The notes beneath the pieces are model-generated. The model was not told where the DNA came from. It saw nothing but the letters and a program-made list of their open reading frames with translations, and did not search any database. The translations under genes were made by a program, and so were the position numbers. Below, piece after piece: positions 27,169 through 35,573 of a stretch of 64,000 bases of DNA. The stretch's first letter is position 1; each line of letters opens with the position of its first letter. The DNA is from NaphS2 sp964588535 (GTDB lineage: Bacteria > Desulfobacterota > DSM-4660 > Desulfatiglandales > Desulfatiglandaceae): assembly GCA_964588535.1 (NCBI GenBank), contig CAZPQA010000002.1, positions 1-64,000 of the forward strand. Direction: 5' to 3'.

Positions 27169-27798
27169 TTATTGCTGTTCTTTCAAAACAGCGTAAACAT
27201 CCCGGATAATCTTTTCAGAAACTTCCTGCATGGCAAAGCTCATGGTTTCCGCAAGCCCCCGGGGATGTTCCTCTTTGCATCTTCTGGTCACACGGTAGGA
27301 TTTCTGAAATAAAATCCGTTTGCTAATGTCCGGTTCCTGTAACACCACCAGGGTAATATTCAACCCCAGCACCGCATCCCACCCTTCGGGCGTATCCCAT
27401 TCAAAAAATTCATCCACGGATCCTTCCATGGCATATGAAGCGGCCTGGTGGCTTTTATAGGTAAATACGGCCTTGAACAGGCCGGAGTCCCTCAAATCCC
27501 TTGCCAGGAAATAGGTAACAATATCTCCCGGATTTCCAATCCATTTGGAGTACACATACTCATCCCGTTTAAAGGACTGGTCACGATAGATCATCCGATT
27601 GGAATTATAGGCTGGCGCCACCCCGAAGCGGTCCACCCGAAGCACCGCGTCAATGGGTTTCAGATCTTCTATTTTGGGAACGGTGTATTCAAGGGTAAAA
27701 TGATGGATTTTTGGTTTGGGTTTATTCAATGCGGAACACCCTGCCAGGCAAAAGAGACCGCAAAAAATAAACACCAGAAGTCTTTCACTCTTTAACAT
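27169..27798 (-). CDS. ABC-transporter auxiliary lipoprotein (PqiC-like)
   Basis: This protein of about 209 residues has a signal peptide with lipobox LAGC (Cys near residue 20 from the chosen start), so it is predicted to be lipid-anchored. The mature part begins with HHFTLEYTVPKIEDLKPIDAVLRV, the pattern of the ABC_trans_aux/PqiC family, in which an outer-membrane lipoprotein partners an MCE system. I chose ATG 27798 because GAGGAGG lies seven bases upstream; a longer frame to 27825 would overlap mlaD and bury the signal peptide. Its position after mlaE-F-D fits the last component of a trans-envelope lipid pathway. Confidence 0.85.
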   Translation of the reverse strand: MLKSERLLVFIFCGLFCLAGCSALNKPKPKIHHFTLEYTVPKIEDLKPIDAVLRVDRFGVAPAYNSNRMIYRDQSFKRDEYVYSKWIGNPGDIVTYFLARDLRDSGLFKAVFTYKSHQAASYAMEGSVDEFFEWDTPEGWDAVLGLNITLVVLQEPDISKRILFQKSYRVTRRCKEEHPRGLAETMSFAMQEVSEKIIRDVYAVLKEQQ

Positions 27799-27811
27799 CT
27801 GTTGCCTCCTC

Positions 27812-28828
27812 TTATTGTTCCTCATTATCCATCTCCAGCGCCCTCGGCACGGCCGGTTCTCCGAATATCAACTGTGACGGGCTGTCTGAAAGGACCTCCA
27901 TGAATCGATTCAGGTGTTCCGTTGCCCGCTCCAGGTTCTGTGCACTCAACAGAAGCTGGGCCTTGAGCCGGCTCAAGGTGTCATCCGTGTTACTGATGAA
28001 AGCGGCCCCCTTCTTCAGCAGGTTGTTGGCGCTGACCATGGCTTTTTTGAGGTCCATGACCGCCTCTGCAACCGGCTCCTCGTTTCTGGCCACAAACCCT
28101 TCCATTCGAACCAGGGTTCGGTCCACCTGGGCCAGGCTGTTTCCAGCTTTTTCCATTAACTCATCAAGGGATTTGGCCGCGTGATCCACCGAACCGAGGA
28201 TGCTGTCCCATTTTTCATTTTTCAGAATGCGGTCCGCACTGGTGAGAGACGATTGCAATTTGTTTGAAATCCCCTTGACATCCGCTTCTGCGATCATGAT
28301 GTTGGCGTTATCCAGGGTTAATTTCAATTTGTCGGAAATCCCCGGGAGATCAATGGACTTGAAATGATTCAAAACTTCGTCCAGCCCCCTGAGCAATCGG
28401 TTTATTTCAGAGGGTTTTGACCCCACAATGGGGTACTCAGAGGGGAAAGAAAGCACGGGAGACTCATCAGGCTCGCCCTTCTTCTTGCGATCCAGTTCAA
28501 CCAGCATACTGCCCGTAATGCCCACGCTCTTGAGCTGTGCCACAATGTTGTTGTCCAGCTTCTGGCCTGACTCAATCTTGAGAATTACCTGGATCAGCTT
28601 TGAATCCGGCGCCACCCCGATGCTCTCCACCCGGCCAATGGATACCCCTCTGTATTTCACCGGGGAATCCTTTTTCAAGCCCTGAACGGATTCATTGAAA
28701 TAGGTGACGAAAAACCGTCCTTTTTCAAAATACCGGCTCATCCCCAGCCAGACGATGGCCAACACACTGATGGTCAGGCCGCCAGCCACAAACAAGCCTA
28801 CTGTAAATTTTGCTTTTCTTGATGCCAT
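27812..28828 (-). CDS. MCE-domain lipid transport protein (MlaD type)
   Basis: This 338-residue protein has one N-terminal membrane helix (FTVGLFVAGGLTISVLAIVWLG) followed by an MCE domain (about 35-120, containing VQGLKKDSPVKYRGVSIGRV). A long helical region follows that could form the tube seen in larger MCE proteins. It is longer than E. coli MlaD (183 residues) because of this C-terminal part. It should sit in the periplasm anchored to the inner membrane and shuttle phospholipids between membranes with the MlaE and MlaF homologues encoded just upstream. Confidence 0.92.
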   Translation of the reverse strand: MASRKAKFTVGLFVAGGLTISVLAIVWLGMSRYFEKGRFFVTYFNESVQGLKKDSPVKYRGVSIGRVESIGVAPDSKLIQVILKIESGQKLDNNIVAQLKSVGITGSMLVELDRKKKGEPDESPVLSFPSEYPIVGSKPSEINRLLRGLDEVLNHFKSIDLPGISDKLKLTLDNANIMIAEADVKGISNKLQSSLTSADRILKNEKWDSILGSVDHAAKSLDELMEKAGNSLAQVDRTLVRMEGFVARNEEPVAEAVMDLKKAMVSANNLLKKGAAFISNTDDTLSRLKAQLLLSAQNLERATEHLNRFMEVLSDSPSQLIFGEPAVPRALEMDNEEQ

Positions 28829-28865
28829 AATGGAACCTCTTGCAATCAGGACTGGCCTTTTTCAA

Positions 28866-29615
28866 TCAGGCCCGGCGGTTGAAAAATTGTTTCACAAACG
28901 CGTTCTGACTGTGATCCCGAAGATACCTGGGATCACCCTCGGCAATCATGCCTTTGGCTTTCTTGTCCAGCATGATAATCCTCGAGGCCACCGTAAAAAT
29001 ACTGTCCAACTCATGGGTAACAATCACCATGGTGGTTCCCAGGGTTCGGTTCAAATGAAGCAGCAGATTGTCCAGTTCCGCTGAGGTGATGGGATCCAGA
29101 CCCGCAGACGGTTCATCGAAAAAAAGGATTTTTGGATTCAAAGCCATGGCGCGAGCCAGCCCTGCCCTTTTTTTCATGCCGCCACTCAGCTCTGATGGCA
29201 GATGATTTCCGTACCCGTCCAGATTGACCAGGCCCAGCTTCATTTTAACCAGCATATCCACAGCATCCTTTTTGAGCGAGGTATACTCCTCTATGGGAAG
29301 GGCAACGTTTTGCGCCACGGTCATGGAACCGAACAGCGCCGCGCTCTGATAAAGGACACCGATCTTCGCCAGAATTTTCTTCAATCCGTCTTCGTCTTCA
29401 GTGGAAACCTTGTTGCCGTCAATCAAGATTCGACCGGCACGGGGCCGTAAAAGACCGATGATGCTCTTCAGCAATGTACTCTTTCCGCAACCGCTGCCGC
29501 CGAGAATAACAAATATTTCGCCCTCATAAACGTTGAACGTGACATGCCTGAAAATAACCGCATCGCCATATCCTGCCTCGAGATCCTTCACCTCTATAAT
29601 GGTTTTTCTACCCAT
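28866..29615 (-). CDS. ABC transporter ATPase of Mla-type lipid system
   Basis: This 249-residue ATPase has Walker A GGSGCGKS (about 37-44), Q-loop in VLYQSAALFGSMT, signature LSGGMKKRAGLARA, Walker B ILFFDEPSAGLDP and H-loop VTHELDS. The KRAGLARA signature variant and the PSAGLDPITSAELD loop are typical of MlaF. It lies ten bases after the mlaE-like gene and should power lipid movement by the permease-MCE complex. Confidence 0.94.
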   Translation of the reverse strand: MGRKTIIEVKDLEAGYGDAVIFRHVTFNVYEGEIFVILGGSGCGKSTLLKSIIGLLRPRAGRILIDGNKVSTEDEDGLKKILAKIGVLYQSAALFGSMTVAQNVALPIEEYTSLKKDAVDMLVKMKLGLVNLDGYGNHLPSELSGGMKKRAGLARAMALNPKILFFDEPSAGLDPITSAELDNLLLHLNRTLGTTMVIVTHELDSIFTVASRIIMLDKKAKGMIAEGDPRYLRDHSQNAFVKQFFNRRA

Positions 29616-29625
29616 CAGTCATGTG

Positions 29626-30768
29626 TTACCCGGTGGTATAGCGAAGAACCACCGAAAAAATAGAATCAAAAAGGATGATCAGAAAAATGCTGCTGACCAC
29701 CGCTGAAGTTGTGGCCTGACCCACGGAAGCAGCACCCCCACTGACCTGAAATCCCCTGAGGCACCCCACCCAGGTAATCAGCAAAGCGAAAACACCGCTC
29801 TTTAAGACCCCCCAGAACACATCAAAAACGGTCAGGGTGTTAATGGTCTGGGAAACATAAGCCCCCGCCGTCAGATCCAGCATGAAAACACCCACCAGAA
29901 GACCTCCGGCGATGGCGAAGATGTCAGAAAACAGCGTCAATATGGGAACCATGACCAAGGCGGCAATAAGCTTTGGAATCACCAAAAACCCCACGGGATC
30001 AAAGCCCATGGTAAAAAGGGCATCCACTTCCTCGGAAATCTTCATGGTGCCGATTTCCGCCGCAAAGGCCGAGCCGGATCTTCCAGCGACAATAATCGCC
30101 GTCATAATGGGGCCCAGTTCCCGTGTCATGGAAAGACTCACAAGGGACGCCACATAAATGTTCGCACCGAACTGTTCCAGTTGAACAGAAGACATGAATG
30201 CCATAATCAATCCCATCAGGAAGCTGATAAGCGCGACTATGGGCAAACCATCCACCCCGACCTTCTGCATGTATTCCAAGGTATCATCAGTACGAAGCGC
30301 TTTCGGGTGAACCAGATAGTAACCCAGGGAGAGGGTCATGGCGCCGATAAAAGAAACGGCGGATTTCATGTCTAAAATGATATCGAAGGTTTTTTCGCCC
30401 AATCGAACGAAAACTCCCTGCCGTCGCTTTTTCTCAAAAGAAACCTTCTTAAACAGGGAATCGAATCTCAGGAACATCAACATTTCCCTGATTTTTTCAC
30501 CGGGATGGAGCAACTGAAAATCCCCATTGGCTTTCACGGTAATTTTTCGCAACTCAACCAGTACCAGGGTTCCGAAATCATCCAGGTATGTCACGTTTTT
30601 CAGGTCCACGGTCAGGTTTCCCGGAGGATTTTCAGAAAAATAGCGCGATAAATCTTCCATGAAGCTGCCGGCATTGCCCGAATCCATTCTTCCATGGAAC
30701 GAAATGGTCGTGTCACCTTGCGCATTTTTAGAAATATCGTATGGAGGGGAGGAATTGGCGGTATTCAA
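29626..30768 (-). CDS. MlaE-type permease with N-terminal STAS domain
   Basis: This 380-residue protein fuses a STAS domain (about 10-100, NLTVDLKNVTYLDDFGTLVLVEL) to an MlaE permease (about 125-380). Permease motifs include MSLSMTRELGPIMTAIIVAGRSG-type sequence with the EIGTMKISEEVDAL loop and the terminal GFQVSGGAASVGQATT. In E. coli the STAS component is a separate protein, MlaB; here it is covalently attached, as in several deltaproteobacteria. It follows the cNMP-binding/PAS gene by only six bases. Confidence 0.93.
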   Translation of the reverse strand: MNTANSSPPYDISKNAQGDTTISFHGRMDSGNAGSFMEDLSRYFSENPPGNLTVDLKNVTYLDDFGTLVLVELRKITVKANGDFQLLHPGEKIREMLMFLRFDSLFKKVSFEKKRRQGVFVRLGEKTFDIILDMKSAVSFIGAMTLSLGYYLVHPKALRTDDTLEYMQKVGVDGLPIVALISFLMGLIMAFMSSVQLEQFGANIYVASLVSLSMTRELGPIMTAIIVAGRSGSAFAAEIGTMKISEEVDALFTMGFDPVGFLVIPKLIAALVMVPILTLFSDIFAIAGGLLVGVFMLDLTAGAYVSQTINTLTVFDVFWGVLKSGVFALLITWVGCLRGFQVSGGAASVGQATTSAVVSSIFLIILFDSIFSVVLRYTTG

Positions 30769-30774
30769 TATTTT

Positions 30775-32085
30775 TCAGGACCCGTCAAAGGGAAGATGCT
30801 TCAGATCATCCTCATTTACATTGTATTCTTCTTTAAGCTTTTCAAGATCCACCTGGAAAACCAGCCACCCCAGGAATACGCCATCTTTTTCCATCTCAAA
30901 GGCCATTTCAATGGCCTTGCTTCCCATGGGATTCTGTTTGGTGACACGGTAAAGGGTCAGAACACTGTAGGGTCTGTTGTCACTTTGATCAAACGGTATG
31001 CCGGAATAGCTGCTATTCACCATCTTTTCCGCATCAAACCCGGGCAATGTGGCGTAAGCTTCAAATACCTTCTTGTTTTCATCCAGCAATACCAGTCCAT
31101 TATAGGGGATTGAAGCACCTTTTTGAAGATCGAGGAACCCTTTGATAATTTGTTTGGTCTTGGCGCGGTCACCTGCCTTAACCGGCTCGGCCAGAAACGA
31201 TTCAAGCATTTTGAAGGTAACCGACAAATCATCCCTGAACTGGCGTTTTCGGGAATCGGTTATTTTGTAGCCCTTGGAAAAATAAGGGTAACCAAACAGT
31301 ATACCCGTTGTGAAAAGGGCCAGAAGCGCTATTGTGGGGATCAACCAGCGTCGTGTGCGCTTGTAACGCCGCTCCAGGTTTTCTACCGAGGTGACATCTC
31401 TACCGACGAAAAGCACACCGCGAAAATTGTGTTGGCCGTCATATAGAACCTTCGTACTGGTGGAGACAAAACATATCCCTTTTTCCGGATGCCTTATTTT
31501 TAATACTTTCTCCTGAATGGTCTCGCCGGCCTTAAGTTCTTCGAGGAGGTTCCTGTAAACCAAAGGATCATCATAGATCCTTTCGGCCGATTTGCCGAGC
31601 ATCTGGATCTCATCTCTGCCGTAAAGTTTTTCAGCCGCCGAATTCCACGTTGAGATATTTCCGTCCTTATCGACGATCATGACCGCATCGGGGAGTTGAT
31701 CACACAATTCCCGAAACCCGAACAGCGTCTGGCTGGTATGGTCAAGACGCTTCGCCAGGTATTTCGCCACCACCGTAACCACTTCCGGGAATTCCTTCAG
31801 AAAAGGCTCCACATTCTCCTTGGGAATGCGAACCGCTTTCACATCGGTCATGGCCTTTACAGTGGCCGTTCGTTTTTGGCCCAGAAGAAAGGACATCTCC
31901 CCGAACACAACCCCTTCTCTGGTGATGTCGGCAATCTTTTTGGTTCCTTTAAGGATATCCAGCTTGCCGGACACCAGGATATAAATGTCCTGGGAATCAT
32001 CCCCTTCAAAAAACAGGGTCTCACCTGTTTCATAAGAAACGAAGTACTTCTCCATTTCGGGATTGTTAATGATATTGTTCAGCAT
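30775..32085 (-). CDS. cNMP-binding/PAS protein with single TM and C-terminal extracytoplasmic domain
   Basis: This 436-residue protein has a cyclic-nucleotide-binding domain (about 12-125; the GEMSFLLGQKRTATVKA phosphate-binding cassette is recognisable) and a PAS domain (about 128-245, FRELCDQLPDAVMIVDKDGN). One membrane helix follows (WLIPTIALLALFTTGILFGY, about 256-275). The C-terminal part of about 160 residues, predicted outside the cytoplasm, resembles haem-type DUF3365 sensors only vaguely (KITDSRKRQFRDDLSVTFKML). There is no kinase, cyclase or DNA-binding output. It heads the mla-type operon with a six-base gap to mlaE, so it may tune that transporter to cAMP and envelope state. This role is inferred from position alone. 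Confidence 0.75.
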   Translation of the reverse strand: MLNNIINNPEMEKYFVSYETGETLFFEGDDSQDIYILVSGKLDILKGTKKIADITREGVVFGEMSFLLGQKRTATVKAMTDVKAVRIPKENVEPFLKEFPEVVTVVAKYLAKRLDHTSQTLFGFRELCDQLPDAVMIVDKDGNISTWNSAAEKLYGRDEIQMLGKSAERIYDDPLVYRNLLEELKAGETIQEKVLKIRHPEKGICFVSTSTKVLYDGQHNFRGVLFVGRDVTSVENLERRYKRTRRWLIPTIALLALFTTGILFGYPYFSKGYKITDSRKRQFRDDLSVTFKMLESFLAEPVKAGDRAKTKQIIKGFLDLQKGASIPYNGLVLLDENKKVFEAYATLPGFDAEKMVNSSYSGIPFDQSDNRPYSVLTLYRVTKQNPMGSKAIEMAFEMEKDGVFLGWLVFQVDLEKLKEEYNVNEDDLKHLPFDGS

Positions 32086-32155
32086 GATATGTTTGCCAAC
32101 ATCTTAATCCGAAATATTTGATTTGAATTCAGTGTATCCGCAAAGGAAATTTTCG

Positions 32156-34003
32156 TCAAGCATCGGGATTTGGTAGATACAGGGGAAGAGAGACGACAAC
32201 GGTGGTCACACCATTTTCCGATCGAATCTCCATCTTGCCATTAAGCAACCGCAGAATTCGGTGAGTAATATAAAGGCCTCGGCCTTCACCGGCCCCCTCG
32301 AGACTCTTCATCTGATCCTCTTGCGACATTTCGCCACTGTTTGAAATCTCCGCACAGGCCCATTCCTCATGTGCATAGGTTCGGACGGCCAGGACACCTC
32401 CTCTAAGCGGAATCGCTTTGGTCGCGTTATTCAAGATGTTGTCAAGAACCCGCTCCATGTGGACTGAATGGCACTTGACCTTCAGGTCCCAATCATAGGG
32501 TCCTTGTTTCAGTGTTACATCCTGCCGGAGCAACTCTTTGATGGCCTCTTTGTTGATCTCAACCCTGTTCTCCACCGTACGGGAAAAATCCACAACCTGT
32601 TCTTCCCCTACTGCGTAGACGCCCATGGCCAATTCCTGAAGCCGACTGGTTTCCTCCAGCAGGATATCCACATATTTTTGAATCTGTTCCCTGGAAGATT
32701 CCAGATCATCTTTTCGCATCAGGGATTTCAGACGACGCGCAAAGCCAGCCGTGGCAATGGCCGGGTTTTTGAAATCATGAAGCGCATCATCCAATTGCTC
32801 CATTTTTTGTGCCTTCATCAATTCCCGGCCCAGAAAGAGAAAAACCCCAATCTCTTCCTCCCGGTACCTTTTTCGATAGTCCAACGCGTCAAATGTCATA
32901 AAGTGGGTAATTTCGCCTGCCATTTTAAGGGGGATAAACAGGATCGAATTTATCCCGTGGCGCTTGGCAAACCGCTTATTGCTCTCCGACATCAGAGCGC
33001 TACGTTTCACATCAACGATCAGAATGTAAAACGGGGTCACCTCTTCGTATCTGGAGTCGCCCGTATAGTCCCTGAGGTTCAGTAGCAATTCGTATACGGG
33101 CTCACTGTTGGCCGGCACGGCCTTCCCTACGGAGTGGTAACCCCCGATTAACGGAAAGCCCGCCTGCAGGACAACCTGATCCAGCGCAGGACTCACCGAA
33201 AACAGGGCGCAACTCTGAAGGTCCACCATATCCGCCAGTTCCGGAACCACTTCGTTGAAAACCTCCGCCAGCTTCACCCCGCCACGGGTTCCCAGCTTGA
33301 GAAAAATATGGTTCACAATGGCTTCGCGCTTTTCAGCGACTCGGTTCATGTTCAGAATTTTCTTATGCGCAATGACAAAACTGAGCCGTTTGGCCATGGT
33401 GTTGGCCGTTCGAATTTCAAGAGGGCTGAACTTTCGCTCACCGTCCCCATAATAGAGCTGAATCACCCCAAGCGTATCCCGCTCCCTGGGGAAAAACCGG
33501 GGGATTTCGAAGGGAATGGCCATCAAAGAATGGAGGCCTTCTTTAACAACGGTCTGTTTATTGTGATACCGCTCTTCCTTCAGCAGATCGGGGGCAAAAT
33601 AGGTTTGACGGCTTCGCAAAACCTCCCCGGCAATGCTGTCCCGGAGGGGGATGGCCGTTTCTCGTGTCTCCTCTCTGGACGGGTACGATCCATAGGAGAG
33701 CATCTGTTCGGTCTTGGGGTCATATATCCGTACGGAAGCGGATGTTGCCCCCAGGAAAGCGACCATGTGTGAGGTGGCTTTTTCCAGGATTTTCTGCTCG
33801 GAAAGATCTGGATCAATATTAACGATCTCGTCAATCTTTCTGGCAAACCGTCCCAGAAATCTTGTCAAAAGTTTTTCTTCAATCCATTGAACGTAATGCG
33901 TCCAGAATTCCGGATTTTCAGGAAAGCTTTCGGCCCAGGGTTCCAGTTGGATATCCCTGATCAGATTCTCCAATCCCATCAACATAGAAGGCACTCTCAC
34001 CAT
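32156..34003 (-). CDS. GAF-domain sensor histidine kinase (atypical ATP lid)
   Basis: This protein of about 615 residues has no membrane helix. A GAF domain spans about 70-210 (LGATSASVRIYDPKTEQML onward); a second GAF-like region follows around 240-390. The dimerisation helix has His in DDALHDFKNPAIATAGFARR, and the ATPase domain has N-box VLDNILNNATKA. The G1 box reads ISNSGEM, where DxGxG is expected, while G2 (GEGRGLYI) is kept, so ATP binding may be altered. I place the start at ATG 34003, because the open frame above it (to 34411) runs antisense to a J-domain gene and through a palindromic repeat. ATG 33985 is a near alternative. No response regulator is adjacent. Confidence 0.82.
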   Translation of the reverse strand: MVRVPSMLMGLENLIRDIQLEPWAESFPENPEFWTHYVQWIEEKLLTRFLGRFARKIDEIVNIDPDLSEQKILEKATSHMVAFLGATSASVRIYDPKTEQMLSYGSYPSREETRETAIPLRDSIAGEVLRSRQTYFAPDLLKEERYHNKQTVVKEGLHSLMAIPFEIPRFFPRERDTLGVIQLYYGDGERKFSPLEIRTANTMAKRLSFVIAHKKILNMNRVAEKREAIVNHIFLKLGTRGGVKLAEVFNEVVPELADMVDLQSCALFSVSPALDQVVLQAGFPLIGGYHSVGKAVPANSEPVYELLLNLRDYTGDSRYEEVTPFYILIVDVKRSALMSESNKRFAKRHGINSILFIPLKMAGEITHFMTFDALDYRKRYREEEIGVFLFLGRELMKAQKMEQLDDALHDFKNPAIATAGFARRLKSLMRKDDLESSREQIQKYVDILLEETSRLQELAMGVYAVGEEQVVDFSRTVENRVEINKEAIKELLRQDVTLKQGPYDWDLKVKCHSVHMERVLDNILNNATKAIPLRGGVLAVRTYAHEEWACAEISNSGEMSQEDQMKSLEGAGEGRGLYITHRILRLLNGKMEIRSENGVTTVVVSLPLYLPNPDA

Positions 34004-34059
34004 GGGGGTATGGTCGAAATGAACTGCGTCAAAATAACAAATACCCTTCAGCAAGTCAA

Positions 34060-34087
34060 GTAGGGGCACGCTGCAGCGTGCCCCTAC
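34060..34087. repeat. REP-like 28-bp perfect palindrome
   Basis: GTAGGGGCACGCTG and its exact reverse complement lie back to back. A degenerate copy (GGCGTGCCCC) continues to about 34117. The GTAGGGGCACG core recurs at 37008-37059, marking a dispersed palindromic family. It could also act as a hairpin in transcripts from the flanking genes. Confidence 0.75.
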
Positions 34088-34171
34088 GCGGCGTATACCC
34101 CACACGCGGCGTGCCCCACCAAAACCACCCCCCTTGACCCCCATGCCTGCCTGTGGTAGATCTGGTTCGAA

Positions 34172-34561
34172 ATGCCCATGAATATCAGAAGATCTTTCGA
34201 AATACTTGAAATCGGTGCAGACGCCACAGAAGACGACGCGAGACAGGCTTACAAGGACCTCGTGGCGGTCTGGCATCCGGATCGCTTTTCTCACAACCCA
34301 CGCCTCAAAAAGAAGGCGGAGGAAAAATTGAAAGAAGCCAACCTGGCTTTTGAAACGGTGCAGGCTTTTTTTTCCAGCACAAGGAAAAAACAAGCCGCTG
34401 GCGGGGAGCAAAGAGGAAAAGACGGGTTCAGCAAAACGGAGTTGGCCGCGGAACTGGGTACCGGTGCTGTTCTGACCCTCTGGTCTTATCTCTCAGATAA
34501 AATCAATCACATATTGTCTGATGATGTTAAAAAGAAAAGAGAGAAACCACCCAACTCTTGA
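34172..34561 (+). CDS. J-domain (DnaJ-like) protein
   Basis: This protein of about 129 residues has an N-terminal J domain (about 5-65) with the diagnostic HPD in AVWHPDRFSHNPRLKKKAEEK. A charged linker follows, then a tail (LGTGAVLTLWSYLSDKINHIL) that may be amphipathic or membrane-associated. There is no G/F or zinc-finger region, so it is a class III J-protein that would recruit DnaK to a specific client. The start could be ATG 34172 or 34178; neither has a strong ribosome site. Confidence 0.85.
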   Translation: MPMNIRRSFEILEIGADATEDDARQAYKDLVAVWHPDRFSHNPRLKKKAEEKLKEANLAFETVQAFFSSTRKKQAAGGEQRGKDGFSKTELAAELGTGAVLTLWSYLSDKINHILSDDVKKKREKPPNS

Positions 34562-34651
34562 GAAAAAAGTTCCCAAGGTGTTGAAAGGAGTTGAGATTCA
34601 TGTTTTTAGGTGATATGATGCGGAACACACGTTAACATGAAGGGAGCCATC

Positions 34652-34957
34652 ATGAAAAAACACCATAAAATTGCGGTAGTGGTTCTGGTCGCATCACTTG
34701 CGCTTTTTTTCTGCCAGGGTCAACCCGTCCTGGCACAGGAGCGCATTAAGGCACTGGACGACGATAAGGCTGCCTACATGCTCGGCGATCTGGTCGTCAT
34801 GAGACCCCTTGGCATTGCCGCCACCGCCGTGGGGGCCGTTGCCTACGTGCTGTCCCTCCCCTTTTCCCTGGCTGGCGGAAATGAACCGGAGGCGAGGCAG
34901 AAACTCATGGGGGACCCGGCGGGGTACACATTCAAAAGGCCCCTGGGTGATTTTTAA
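34652..34957 (+). CDS. Small exported protein of unknown function
   Basis: This 101-residue protein has a clear signal peptide (KKHHKIAVVVLVASLALFF, cleavage near PVLAQE). The mature part of about 70 residues has one hydrophobic glycine-rich stretch (PLGIAATAVGAVAYVLSLPF) and a conserved-looking end (DPAGYTFKRPLGDF). The ATG at 34652 follows GGGAG by six bases. It may be a small envelope or membrane-associated protein; no function is known to me. Confidence 0.7.
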   Translation: MKKHHKIAVVVLVASLALFFCQGQPVLAQERIKALDDDKAAYMLGDLVVMRPLGIAATAVGAVAYVLSLPFSLAGGNEPEARQKLMGDPAGYTFKRPLGDF

Positions 34958-34968
34958 AGTGGTGGTAT

Positions 34969-35394
34969 TCAACCATCAGCGCTTTCAATTGCCCTGATTC
35001 GTCGGCTCAAGGTCTGCAACAGCTCAATGGCGACAGACGGGTATTTTTTGATTTCATCCCTGAAATTCCATTGATCCAGAGAAATCACCTCGGTATCCAC
35101 CCGCGCAACAACACTTGCCGTCCTGACGTAATCATCAATCAGCGCCATTTCACCAAAGTAGGTGCCGGACCCCAGTTCTCTCAAAAACACTTCAGAAGGC
35201 CCACCCAGATCCTTTATGACCGCCACATCACCTGAAACAATGACAAACAACCGCCCGTCCCTGGCACCCTCTCTGACAATCACATCCCCCTTCTCATAGT
35301 GATGGCGTTGGGTCAATTTGGATATACGCTTAAGGTCCCGCTTTTTCATCAGTGAAAAAAGCGAAATTCTTGACAGTATTTCAACAGTATCCAT
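34969..35394 (-). CDS. Stand-alone cyclic-nucleotide-binding domain protein
   Basis: This 141-residue protein is essentially one cNMP-binding domain. It has the beta-roll glycine pattern (HYEKGDVIVREGARDGRLFVIVSGDV) and a phosphate-binding cassette GTYFGEMALIDDYVRTASVVA. The usual PBC Arg-Thr/Ser pair is present (RTASV). There is no HTH, so it is not a Crp-type regulator and must act through a partner. An Mla-operon CNBD protein and two cyclases occur in the same window. The ATG at 35394 is close to a MITE upstream. Confidence 0.85.
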   Translation of the reverse strand: MDTVEILSRISLFSLMKKRDLKRISKLTQRHHYEKGDVIVREGARDGRLFVIVSGDVAVIKDLGGPSEVFLRELGSGTYFGEMALIDDYVRTASVVARVDTEVISLDQWNFRDEIKKYPSVAIELLQTLSRRIRAIESADG

Positions 35395-35430
35395 GGCAAT
35401 ACCTCGTTTTCTGTAAATCCATAAAAATCA

Positions 35431-35573
35431 TGAGACCTTTGAAAAATGCTCAATTTTGTCAAGATCAAGGAAGGCGAAAATTTCAACCGCAGGAATATTT
35501 GAAATATTTCGAGGATTGGAATTTGCGCCTGACGACGAGATTGGGCAAAAGGGGGCGTTTTGCAAAGGTGTCA
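35431..35573. mobile_element. MITE-like element, 143 bp, with terminal inverted repeats
   Basis: The left end TGAGACCTTTGAAAAATGC and the right end, read in reverse (TGACACCTTTGCAAAACGC), match at 15 of 19 positions. The interior has no reading frame of its own. Similar GAGACCTTTGCAAAA-ended sequences are, from memory, dispersed in Desulfobacteraceae genomes. The right terminal repeat supplies the stop codon of the TtcA-like gene. Confidence 0.65.

Noticed and set aside
34004..34411. N-terminal 136-codon extension of the GAF kinase
   Set aside because: It runs through a REP palindrome and antisense to a J-domain gene; the encoded sequence has no domain character.
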